Positions 23,164 to 30,103 of a stretch of DNA of 30,103 bases are shown here, in pieces. This DNA comes from Zetaproteobacteria bacterium. Its GTDB lineage: Bacteria > Pseudomonadota > Zetaproteobacteria > Mariprofundales > Mariprofundaceae. The stretch spans positions 1 through 30,103 of the forward strand of contig JAJRTX010000157.1 of the NCBI GenBank assembly GCA_021545665.1, in the 5' to 3' direction. Numbering within the stretch: position 1 is the stretch's first letter; each line of letters opens with the position of its first letter. Under the pieces are notes generated by a model. The model was given only the letters and a program-made list of their open reading frames with translations. It was not told the DNA's origin and ran no database searches. The position numbers were made by a program, and so were the translations under genes.

Positions 23164-26100
23164 ATGAAACTCAATATCACCGGCAAATACAGTCTGATTC
23201 TACTACTCCCCATACTGGCAGCAATCACCATACTGTGGATGTTTTACAGTTTCATGGATCAGGAAGAGGCCAATGTGTCCTATATGAATGTTGCGGGTCG
23301 CCAGCGCATGTTATCCGAGCAGTTAAATAACTATGCGCAAATGGTCCATATCGGCCAGGAGGAAGATCGCAAGCCGCTGAAAGCCCTGATCGTCAGGTTC
23401 TCCACAGCTCTGGATACATTGCAATATGGGGGTCATCTGGATGATTTGAATGTAGATCTGCCGATGGCACCAACTGAAATATCACCAGCCTTGGCGAAGC
23501 TTCGCCAGATATGGGAGCCATTAAAGCAGGAAATGATACTGATCAGCAATTTGCCAGTAACCGATTCACGTTCACGAATGGCTTATGCAAAAGTGGATGC
23601 AGAAGCATCGATACTAACCAAAGCAGCAAACTCAGTGACTGAAGCCTTTGAGGGGCATACAACCAAACGACATCTGGAAATGAGAAATATACTCGCTGGC
23701 AATGCTTCTTTCACCCTGTTTCTTTTAATCCTTGGGGTTTGGGCGGCAAGGCGCCATATTGTTGCTCCAGTGCTCCAACTGACGAAAATGGCTAGTGCTC
23801 TTGATAGTGGAAATTATAATCACCGTGTTGTTGTGAAAACAGGAGATGAACTGGGTAAACTGGCTAATATGGTTAATCACATGGCTGCCAGCATTGAAGC
23901 ATCGATTTTGACGGAGCGCGAACAACGTCAACAGCAGAAAAGGGTGACCCAAGTGGTTATTGAGCTTGGCAGCAAGCCAATCAAGAAAACAATGCTCGAA
24001 CATGTTGGGCAAGCAGTCAAACATCTTACCGGCGCATGTTATGCTAAAATCGCATATGAGATGAATGGGGAAATGCACCAGATTTCGTTCGGTCTGACAC
24101 CTGAAGAGGAGTCTGCGCTTGGAGACCATCCGCCTCAGTACGATGGGCTGCTTGGGTTGTTATGGGAAGAACATAAAATTGTAAACATTGAAAATATCGA
24201 TGGGCATCCAAAGGCTTCCGGTTTTCCACCCCCCCACCCATCCATGAAAAGTTTTCTCGGTGTTCCCATCCTGTTCGGCGAAGAGATGTTTGGAGCTATC
24301 TTTCTTGCCGATAAGGATGACGGGCAGCCTTTCACCAAGGAGGATGAAAGCATGGTTGGCATGCTGGCCACGGCCTGCGCCACCGCAATCAGCAACACGA
24401 AAAACATCAGAAATCTGAGAGCTGCGAACAGCATGCTTGAAGCACGCGTGACTGAACGCACCCTTGACCTGGAAAAAACCAACCAGAACCTGTGCAGCCG
24501 TGAAATTGAACTGGAACTGATGAATGATGAACTGAGCAGGGCCAATTCTGCCAAAAGTCAGTTTCTGGCTAATACCAGCCACGAACTACGTACGCCACTG
24601 AATGCCATAATAGGCTTTTCCGATCTACTTAATAATCCGCGTATGGGCACTCTGTCCGATAAGCAACGCCGTTACGTGAATCATGTTAATGTTAGTGGTA
24701 ACAGGTTGTTGACCATTATCAATGATTTGCTTGATATCAGTAGAATTGAGGCGGGCATGATGGTTATTGATGAAACTGCAACCGTGCCATCGCGGATTAT
24801 TCAAGATGTACTGCATGAGCTCGATCCACTAATCAGGGAAAAACAGATAGAACTCAGCTTCGAGAAAAAAGGCCCGGATGAAGGCCTGCTGCTTGATGCG
24901 GGCAAATTACATCAGATGCTGGTCAATGTTGTGGGGAATGCGATTAAATTTACGCCTGAACAGGGCGAGATTTGCATTCATCTAACTGTCACTCGGAAAA
25001 AGCCGGATGAGTATTGCGTTATGATTGATGTCAAAGACACTGGATGCGGAATTAGCGAACAAGACCAGGAAAAAATATTTGAACCCTTTGTTCAGGCCAG
25101 GGGAGGCCTGGACAGAACATTTGGCGGCACGGGACTTGGACTGGCCCTGACTCGCAAGCAGATCAACCTGCTTGGTGGTGAAATTCGGGTACAAAGCAGT
25201 TTAGGAACTGGCAGCTGTTTTACTCTGGAACTATCGGCTAAGCCAGAGTCAGTTGATTCTGTCGTTATTAAAGATGAGGAACAACAGCTAGAAGTAAGCT
25301 TGGGTAAAAGGGAAGTCTCAGAGGTGGTGCCTGCTACAGGGCCAAGGCCACGGATTCTTGTTGTAGATGCGAATACAAGGCGCGCCGAGGCAGTTGAATC
25401 CCTGATGCAACAACAAGGCTATGAAACTGCCCGTTCTGACATCAGTCAGGTTGTCAGGGGAGTCGAGCAGTTCTGTCCATTTCTAATAGTACTGGGTAGT
25501 AATGTTGAAGATGAGTTATTACACTCTCATCTGCAGAGATTGAAATCAAATAGGGGAACACAGAATGTTCCTGTTATTCTGGTTGGAGGCGATGAAAATA
25601 ATTTTGAATTTTCTATGGCCCCTGTAGGGATGGTTGAAAAAGGAATGAAACAGGAGGAACTGCTGGATCTAATTGCCCGGCATAATCGATATATTCCAGC
25701 TCATCCTAATACTCCGACTATTCTGGTGATAGATGATGAACAAAGCGTACGTCAATTACTCACTGAAATTCTGGTTGCTGAAGGATACAGGGTACTGTTG
25801 GCCAGTGGAGGCGAAGAAGGCATTCGCATGGCTATTGAACGGGAACCGGATATGATTATTCTGGATGTGATGATGCCAAATGTAACTGGCTTTGATGTGC
25901 TCAAACAACTTAACGGGCATCCGGTTGCATCAGATATTCCGGTGGTGATTTATACGGCCAAAGATCTAAGCCGGGAGGAGGCACTTCATTTTGGGCGAGA
26001 GGCCGAGCGTGTTCTCATTAAGGGATCAACCGGGCGTCCTGAACTGTTGCGCCAGTTGCATAAACTTGAATTGCTCTATCCTGCCAAAGCGCTTCTTATG

Positions 26101-26589
26101 GATATAACACTGCATTGCTATAATTTACGGTATATTCAGCACCGTATGGATCAGGAAATATCCAATGCCAAAAGGTTTGCAACAAAATTTTCACTGATTT
26201 GCTGGCAGGTGGATCATTATGATGAATATATCGGTAACTATGGTAAACGCTGGGGGAATGCGGCATTAAAAACGATGCTGGGAACCGTTAAGGAAGTAAC
26301 GCGACGCGGTGATGTCTGCGCCCGAAAAATGGAGGCTCAGTTTGTACTGTTTCTACCTGGTATTGCGCCTGTAGGTGCTACACGGGTGGCAGAGAAAATG
26401 CGAATTCGCTTCAAGCGCCAACGGCATTATTTGCCTGATGATAAGATTGGTAAGTTGACAGTATCTTTTGCTGCGGCTCATTATTGCCAGGATGCAGATG
26501 ATACCAGTGGTTTATTACAGGTGTTGTCTGAGCGTATCACTACAGCAATGGAAGCCGGTGGCGACCAGGGCGTATTTGGAAACATTTAA
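23164..26589 (+). CDS. Large hybrid sensor histidine kinase with PilJ-type sensor, GAF, two REC and a degenerate GGDEF-like domain
   Basis: 1141 residues. Order seen: helix 1 (about 9-27); periplasmic PilJ/NarX-type four-helix sensor with the motif MNVAGRQRMLSEQ (40-52); helix 2 (about 180-197); HAMP (about 197-250); GAF (about 277-412); coiled coil; HisKA with phosphorylatable His473 (TSHELRTPLNAIIGF); HATPase with NAIKFTP, DTGCGI and FGGTGLGL. Then REC1 (about 728-840), which lacks the acceptor Asp (FLIVLGSN); REC2 (about 851-968) with Asp901 (IILDVMMP); and a C-terminal domain (about 975-1135) with GGDEF-fold features but RKMEAQF where RxGGDEF should be, so no cyclase activity is expected. 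An inner-membrane sensor; the ligand is unknown, though PilJ_N-type domains bind nitrate/nitrite in some relatives. Receivers on both sides are likely partners. Confidence 0.9.
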   Translation: MKLNITGKYSLILLLPILAAITILWMFYSFMDQEEANVSYMNVAGRQRMLSEQLNNYAQMVHIGQEEDRKPLKALIVRFSTALDTLQYGGHLDDLNVDLPMAPTEISPALAKLRQIWEPLKQEMILISNLPVTDSRSRMAYAKVDAEASILTKAANSVTEAFEGHTTKRHLEMRNILAGNASFTLFLLILGVWAARRHIVAPVLQLTKMASALDSGNYNHRVVVKTGDELGKLANMVNHMAASIEASILTEREQRQQQKRVTQVVIELGSKPIKKTMLEHVGQAVKHLTGACYAKIAYEMNGEMHQISFGLTPEEESALGDHPPQYDGLLGLLWEEHKIVNIENIDGHPKASGFPPPHPSMKSFLGVPILFGEEMFGAIFLADKDDGQPFTKEDESMVGMLATACATAISNTKNIRNLRAANSMLEARVTERTLDLEKTNQNLCSREIELELMNDELSRANSAKSQFLANTSHELRTPLNAIIGFSDLLNNPRMGTLSDKQRRYVNHVNVSGNRLLTIINDLLDISRIEAGMMVIDETATVPSRIIQDVLHELDPLIREKQIELSFEKKGPDEGLLLDAGKLHQMLVNVVGNAIKFTPEQGEICIHLTVTRKKPDEYCVMIDVKDTGCGISEQDQEKIFEPFVQARGGLDRTFGGTGLGLALTRKQINLLGGEIRVQSSLGTGSCFTLELSAKPESVDSVVIKDEEQQLEVSLGKREVSEVVPATGPRPRILVVDANTRRAEAVESLMQQQGYETARSDISQVVRGVEQFCPFLIVLGSNVEDELLHSHLQRLKSNRGTQNVPVILVGGDENNFEFSMAPVGMVEKGMKQEELLDLIARHNRYIPAHPNTPTILVIDDEQSVRQLLTEILVAEGYRVLLASGGEEGIRMAIEREPDMIILDVMMPNVTGFDVLKQLNGHPVASDIPVVIYTAKDLSREEALHFGREAERVLIKGSTGRPELLRQLHKLELLYPAKALLMDITLHCYNLRYIQHRMDQEISNAKRFATKFSLICWQVDHYDEYIGNYGKRWGNAALKTMLGTVKEVTRRGDVCARKMEAQFVLFLPGIAPVGATRVAEKMRIRFKRQRHYLPDDKIGKLTVSFAAAHYCQDADDTSGLLQVLSERITTAMEAGGDQGVFGNI

Positions 26590-26591
26590 TC

Positions 26592-26957
26592 ATGACACTT
26601 ATTTTGATTGTGGATGATAATGAACTGAATGTTGAACTGGCCCATGATGTACTCGAGCTTGAAGGTTTTGATGTTACAACAGCCTGTTCCGGTCAGGAGG
26701 GCATAGAGAAGGCCGGGAAGTTGATGCCGGATTTAATACTGATGGATTTGCGTATGCCGGGAATGAGCGGTCTGGATGCGATGCTGGCGCTTCGCAAAAA
26801 TGATCTGACGCGTGATATTCCGGTGGCTGTGCTGACCGCATCAGCTATGAAAGGAGAGGAGGAACGCCTGCTTGACTGTGGTTTTAACGCCTATCTGCAG
26901 AAGCCCATAAATCTATCGAAATTTGGCCAGCAAATTGAGGCCTTGCTTAAACCTTAG
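26592..26957 (+). CDS. Single-domain response regulator (DivK-like)
   Basis: 121-residue stand-alone receiver: acidic VDDNE near the N-terminus, phosphoacceptor Asp52 (LILMDLRMPGMSGL), conserved Thr in VLTASAM, and Lys104 (YLQKPINL). There is no output domain. It starts two bases after the kinase stop, so it is co-expressed and is probably a phosphoryl acceptor of that kinase, either as a phosphate sink or as a protein-interaction module. The terminal CCT-TAG codons coincide with the start of a MITE-like element (26951-27115), so its stop codon appears to be supplied by the inserted repeat. Confidence 0.9.
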   Translation: MTLILIVDDNELNVELAHDVLELEGFDVTTACSGQEGIEKAGKLMPDLILMDLRMPGMSGLDAMLALRKNDLTRDIPVAVLTASAMKGEEERLLDCGFNAYLQKPINLSKFGQQIEALLKP

Positions 26958-27115
26958 AAACTTCAGTTGGCAGCACCCACATAGCGCAAGCTCTTGATTT
27001 GCTTTGCTAAATGGAAAAATACTTGTCACCAACAAGGTGACGGAATTTTTTTCCGTTATGCCCTTCAAATCCATATCTAATACTCTATATGTACTCCCAA
27101 CTAGGGTTTCCAGGT
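26951..27115. repeat. MITE-like element, copy 2 (165 bp)
   Basis: The element begins ACCTTAGAAAC and ends GGGTTTCCAGGT, imperfect inverted repeats (left 26952-26970, right 27097-27114). It shares with copy 1 (5936-6099) the following in order: ACATA, GCGCAAGCT-TTGATTT, a TCACC-CAA-AAGGTGAC hairpin (about 27025-27041), a T run followed by a TATGC-like stretch, and ATATCTAATAC. Lengths differ by one base. The hairpin followed by TTTTTTT on the plus strand resembles a transcription terminator for the signalling operon. Confidence 0.8.
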
Positions 27116-27131
27116 TAAATAATAGTGTTGG

Positions 27132-27195
27132 CACGCAAAGGCAAAAAGGGTGAATTGAGTGAAATACAAAAACGTTATCTTTGCGCCCTTGCGTG
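27132..27195. repeat. Degenerate inverted repeat of GCAAAGGCGCAAAG type
   Basis: CACGCAAAGGCAAAAAGG (27132-27149) pairs imperfectly (14 of 18) with the complement of 27178-27195. This resembles a common class of dispersed palindromic repeats in proteobacteria. It overlaps the 3' end of the L,D-transpeptidase gene. Confidence 0.5.
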
Positions 27196-27666
27196 AGCTG
27201 CTTCTTTCCTGATTTGTACGATCTCTCCCTTATAGGTATGCTCAAAAAGTTCTAATATATCCTGATTGTACATGCGGATGCAGCCATGTGAGACAGGTAG
27301 GCCGATTTTATCCTCCTCATGGGTGCCATGGATATAAATATAGCGTGATTTTGTATCAACTTTACCACGTTTGTTGATGCCGGTTTGCATGCCCTCAAGC
27401 CATAGGATACGGCTTAAAATCCAGTCGCGATTCGGATTGTCGGTTTCAGCATTGTACAGACAGAATGGTTGACGTCCGCGAAATGCAGTCAGCACCGACA
27501 GGCCTGTTCCAACTTTTTCAGCAATGCGATGTTTGCCGATTGGAGTTTGGAAGCTTTCCTTCATATTTCCGTAGCCTTTGGCGGCAGTGGAAACAGGATA
27601 GCTGTGCCAGACGCCGCTTTTCCTACGCTGGTAGAGCATTTGTTCACAAATTGAAATAATAATCAC
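27175..27666 (-). CDS. L,D-transpeptidase (YkuD family), without signal peptide
   Basis: 163 residues with the YkuD catalytic core: IYIHGTHEEDKIGLPVSHGC, where the final Cys of SHGC is the nucleophile and the two His belong to the active site, then IRMYNQDILELF. The substrate-loop motif SFQTPIGKHRI is present. The family cross-links peptidoglycan or attaches lipoproteins in the periplasm. No signal peptide is seen in the usable N-terminus (GTG at 27664-27666 with little ribosome site; the next ATG is at about 27639), which is common in this short subfamily. The last residues (KEAAHARAQR) are encoded by the repeat arm at 27178-27195, so the natural C-terminus may have been changed by repeat insertion. 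It is a single gene between repeats. Confidence 0.85.
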   Translation of the reverse strand: MIIISICEQMLYQRRKSGVWHSYPVSTAAKGYGNMKESFQTPIGKHRIAEKVGTGLSVLTAFRGRQPFCLYNAETDNPNRDWILSRILWLEGMQTGINKRGKVDTKSRYIYIHGTHEEDKIGLPVSHGCIRMYNQDILELFEHTYKGEIVQIRKEAAHARAQR

Positions 27667-27744
27667 CCCGAAAGCTTAACCCGCATTATGCATGAATACT
27701 ATTGCATCCGGAAAATTAAGGGTTGGAAATTGAGAAAATATGGA

Positions 27745-27818
27745 ACGCAAAGGTGCAAAGAGTACAAAGAAAATCCGGTTAAATAAAGTCTGTCTCTGCG
27801 TTTTTTGTACCTTTACGT
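27745..27818. repeat. Degenerate inverted repeat of GCAAAGGTGCAAAG type
   Basis: Left arm 27745-27770 (ACGCAAAGGTGCAAAG...) matches the complement of 27793-27818 at about 19 of 26 positions, with an approximately 22-base loop. It is the same class as 27132-27195 and lies in the gap before ppa. Confidence 0.5.
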
Positions 27819-27897
27819 GAGTCCGCTCTTTTCCTGTTTGGTTTCAGCTTCTGATTCTATACCATTCAGCCATCTGCCATTAATCTTCAAACAGTCA

Positions 27898-27925
27898 GAT
27901 ATTATCTTTGCGTGCTTCGCGAGCT
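27898..27925. repeat. Isolated repeat arm before ppa
   Basis: ATCTTTGCGTGCTTCGCGAG and following bases resemble the right arms of the neighbouring GCAAAGG-type repeats. No partner arm is seen next to it. It lies 40 bases before the ppa start, within the leader. Confidence 0.35.
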
Positions 27926-27964
27926 TTGCAGCGGGATGAAAAACAGCTTAATCTGGAGTCAAAT

Positions 27965-28498
27965 ATGGATATTAGTAAAATACCGGTCGGTAAGAATCCA
28001 CCTGAAGAAATTAATGTAGTGATTGAAGTGCCACAGCATGCCGATCCGATCAAATATGAGTTGGATAAAGAATCCGGGGCGATTTTTGTTGACCGTTTCA
28101 TGCATACGGCTATGTACTATCCATGCAATTATGGCTTTGTACCCAATACGCTGTCTGATGATGGCGATCCGGTGGATGTGCTGGTTGTTTCGGCTTTTTC
28201 ATTGATGTCCGGATGTGTGGTTCCATGTCGGCCGGTGGGCGTACTGCTGATGGAAGATGAAGCGGGTATGGATGCAAAAGTGCTGGCGGTGCCGGTGTCG
28301 AAATTGAATCCAATTTATGATCATGTGCAGGGTTCGGAAGATTTACCCCGTTTCCTGACAGATCAGATTCGCCACTTTTTTGAGCATTACAAGGATCTGG
28401 AACCCAATAAATGGGTGAAAGTATCCGGCTGGGGTAATGCAGCTGATGCCAGAAAAGAAATTTCAGAATCTATTGTCCGTTTTGAGGAGAAAGCTTGA
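27965..28498 (+). CDS. ppa: Inorganic pyrophosphatase, soluble family I
   Basis: Cytosolic Mg-dependent hydrolysis of pyrophosphate to phosphate, pulling biosynthetic reactions forward. The start at 27965 ([19 protein letters not shown]) is chosen because TGGAG (27954-27958) precedes it and it matches the family; an upstream in-frame ATG would add 19 residues from the repeat. The 177 residues are the usual bacterial length. Metal and substrate motifs seen: [41 protein letters not shown] (Asp cluster), and [14 protein letters not shown]. The membrane pyrophosphatase gene follows after 86 bases. Confidence 0.95.
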   Translation: MDISKIPVGKNPPEEINVVIEVPQHADPIKYELDKESGAIFVDRFMHTAMYYPCNYGFVPNTLSDDGDPVDVLVVSAFSLMSGCVVPCRPVGVLLMEDEAGMDAKVLAVPVSKLNPIYDHVQGSEDLPRFLTDQIRHFFEHYKDLEPNKWVKVSGWGNAADARKEISESIVRFEEKA

Positions 28499-28533
28499 CG
28501 AAAGGGCATTGAAACTGCATAAAGGCGATTGTG

Positions 28534-28560
28534 AAATCAGCCGTTTTTTTTGGCTGGTTT
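28534..28560 (+). other. Hairpin between ppa and hppA
   Basis: AAATCAGCC (28534-28542) pairs with GGCTGGTTT (28552-28560), nine pairs including one G-T, around a T-rich loop. No T run follows the stem on the plus strand, so termination is uncertain; it may be an attenuator or a processing site between the two pyrophosphatase genes. Confidence 0.35.
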
Positions 28561-28584
28561 AAACTTTTTGGAGAGGGGAAAATA

Positions 28585-30103
28585 ATGCAAGGATTAATTC
28601 CAGTAGTATTGGGTCTGGCCGGTTTGGTCTCGGCTTTTCAATTGTATAAAATGGTGCTTAAGCACCCGGCGGGCTCGGGAAAGGTGCTCGAAATTGGTGA
28701 TGCCATTCATCAGGGGGCGATGGTCTTCCTCAAGCGTGAATATACGATTCTGGCCATATTCGTTGTCATTGTGGCAGTTCTGCTGGCTGTAAGTCTTGGT
28801 TTTAGCACCGTGCTGGCCTTTTTGCTTGGCGCTTCCTGCTCGGCAATGGCCGGTTATTTCGGCATGTTCGCCGCCACCCGCGCCAATGTGAGGACGACAA
28901 CGGCGGCACATGAGGAAGGTGCTGCCGCCGCTTTATCGGTGGCCTTCTTTGGCGGTTCGATTATGGGCTTGACTGTGGCTTCACTGGGACTGTTGGGATT
29001 GGGTACATTGTATCTCTTTTTCGGTGGTGATCCGGAAACCGCACATGCCATTCATGGTTTCGGCATGGGCGCTTCATGTGTGGCGTTGTTTTCCCGTGTC
29101 GGCGGCGGAATTTTCACCAAGAGCGCTGATATCGGCGCTGATCTGGTCGGCAAGATTGAGGCAGGTATCCCTGAAGATGATCCGCGCAACCCCGGCGTGA
29201 TTGCCGATAATGTAGGTGATAATGTAGGTGATGTAGCTGGCATGGGCTCTGATATTTTCGAGTCTTACTGCGGCGCCATTATTGCCACTATTGCCATGGC
29301 TTCAACCATGTCCGCCGATGTGCTTGATCCGCTGGGAACGCAATCGGCATTGATGTTCCTGCCTCTGGCTCTGGCCTCAGTCGGTTTGTTGTGTTCCATG
29401 GCTGGCATTGCGCTGGTTCATCATTATGCTGACAAATCACCCGAAGTGGCGCTACGCATCGGCACCATTGGGGCATCTATTATTTTTATTGTCCTTGCAG
29501 GACTTCTGGTTATGTTTGTTGGTGTTTCAGGCGGTATCTGGGGTGCTGTACTCTCCGGCGCGGTGGGCGGCATTATCATTGGCCTGATCACCGAATACTA
29601 TACCGGTGGTCAGCCTGTTCGTGATATTGCCAAGGCCGGTGAAACCGGCCCTGCCACAGTAATGATTTCCGGGTTAGCCGTAGGTATGCAGTCGGTGGTG
29701 GTGCCGGTATTGACCATTGCTGCTATTATCTTTGTTTCAACCAGTCTGTGTGGATTATATGGTGTTGGCATTGCAGCAGTCGGCATGCTGGCGACAGTGG
29801 GCATTACCATGGCCATTGATGCCTATGGCCCGGTGGCCGACAATGCCGGCGGCATCGCTGAAATGGCCGGCATGGGTGAAGAAACCCGCAAAATCACTGA
29901 TTCACTCGATGAGTTGGGCAATACCACTGCAGCCATCGGCAAAGGTTTTGCTATTGGCGCGGCTGCGCTGGCTGCACTGGCCATTATTGCAGCATTTGTG
30001 GAGACTGTTTCCGCCAATATCCCGAATTTCTCGCTCGGCCTGAATGAACCGCTGGTGCTGATCGGCATGTTCCTCGGCGGCATATTCCCGTTCATTGTTG
30101 CCG
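28585..30103 (+). CDS. hppA: Membrane-bound ion-pumping pyrophosphatase (3' end outside window)
   Basis: Inner-membrane pump that uses pyrophosphate hydrolysis to move protons (or sodium). 506 residues are visible and the frame remains open at base 30103. The substrate motifs [18 protein letters not shown] and [22 protein letters not shown] are intact, with many helices. In [14 protein letters not shown] the residue after the double Thr is Ala, the form found in potassium-dependent enzymes (Lys in potassium-independent ones). Whether it pumps protons or sodium cannot be decided here. GGAGAGGGG precedes the ATG. Placed directly after soluble ppa, the two enzymes would compete for pyrophosphate. 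Confidence 0.95.
   Translation, partial: MQGLIPVVLGLAGLVSAFQLYKMVLKHPAGSGKVLEIGDAIHQGAMVFLKREYTILAIFVVIVAVLLAVSLGFSTVLAFLLGASCSAMAGYFGMFAATRANVRTTTAAHEEGAAAALSVAFFGGSIMGLTVASLGLLGLGTLYLFFGGDPETAHAIHGFGMGASCVALFSRVGGGIFTKSADIGADLVGKIEAGIPEDDPRNPGVIADNVGDNVGDVAGMGSDIFESYCGAIIATIAMASTMSADVLDPLGTQSALMFLPLALASVGLLCSMAGIALVHHYADKSPEVALRIGTIGASIIFIVLAGLLVMFVGVSGGIWGAVLSGAVGGIIIGLITEYYTGGQPVRDIAKAGETGPATVMISGLAVGMQSVVVPVLTIAAIIFVSTSLCGLYGVGIAAVGMLATVGITMAIDAYGPVADNAGGIAEMAGMGEETRKITDSLDELGNTTAAIGKGFAIGAAALAALAIIAAFVETVSANIPNFSLGLNEPLVLIGMFLGGIFPFIVA

Noticed and set aside
26951..27115. Riboswitch or structured RNA before the transpeptidase
   Set aside because: The same element occurs at 5936-6099 with terminal inverted repeats and in a different gene context, which fits a repeat better than a riboswitch.

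Overview
The window reads as ordinary chromosome of a respiring Gram-negative proteobacterium of moderate G+C. It carries a complete cbb3 oxidase locus with its assembly genes, a heme A synthase, an iron-type superoxide dismutase, NAD kinase, RecN, and paired soluble and membrane pyrophosphatases. The mix of microaerobic respiration genes and the look of the small unknown proteins suggest a Zetaproteobacteria-like (Mariprofundus-type) organism. That placement is an inference from gene content and protein flavour, not a demonstrated assignment. No tRNA, rRNA, CRISPR array or intact insertion sequence was seen.

Layout. 1-1313: 3' end of ettA, then a monocistronic sodB with a promoter-like region and a clean terminator. 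1332-1502 (minus): a 56-residue Cys-containing protein not previously called. 1709-5042: a tight plus-strand operon of a small diheme cytochrome, nadK, recN and a short N-acetylglutamate-synthase-type GNAT. 5176-5916: two unknown proteins. 5936-6099: a MITE-like element. 6142-10297 (minus): terminator, ccoP (split by an in-frame TAA), ccoQ, ccoO, ccoN, three very small upstream genes, and a perfect FNR-type box. 10689-16061 (plus): ccoG, ccoH, ccoI, ccoS and an unknown membrane-anchored protein. 16064-17601 (minus): a convergent operon of a 46-residue membrane protein, a SafE/DsbD_2-type protein and a paralogue of that unknown protein. 17866-20270: a divergent heme-copper-oxidase subunit-I homologue coupled to ctaA. 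20497-21876: a YajR-type MFS transporter. 22173-26957: a signalling block (HTH-receiver protein, frameshifted receiver, 1141-residue hybrid histidine kinase, single receiver). 26951-27925: a second copy of the MITE-like element, an L,D-transpeptidase and several degenerate repeat arms. 27965-30103: soluble pyrophosphatase and the start of a membrane pyrophosphatase, which runs off the window.

How the genes fit together. ccoNOQP encodes the high-affinity terminal oxidase. ccoG (copper/iron-sulfur), ccoI (copper-exporting P-type ATPase), ccoH and ccoS mature it. The FNR box in the divergent region fits oxygen-responsive control, and a second FNR-like box lies before the signalling block. The most unusual points are: the in-frame stop dividing ccoP exactly between its membrane anchor and its heme domains; the oxidase-like protein without the usual helix VII His-His pair beside ctaA; a two-copy 165-bp palindromic repeat family carrying a terminator-like hairpin; and a pair of uncharacterised paralogues flanking the oxidase assembly genes.
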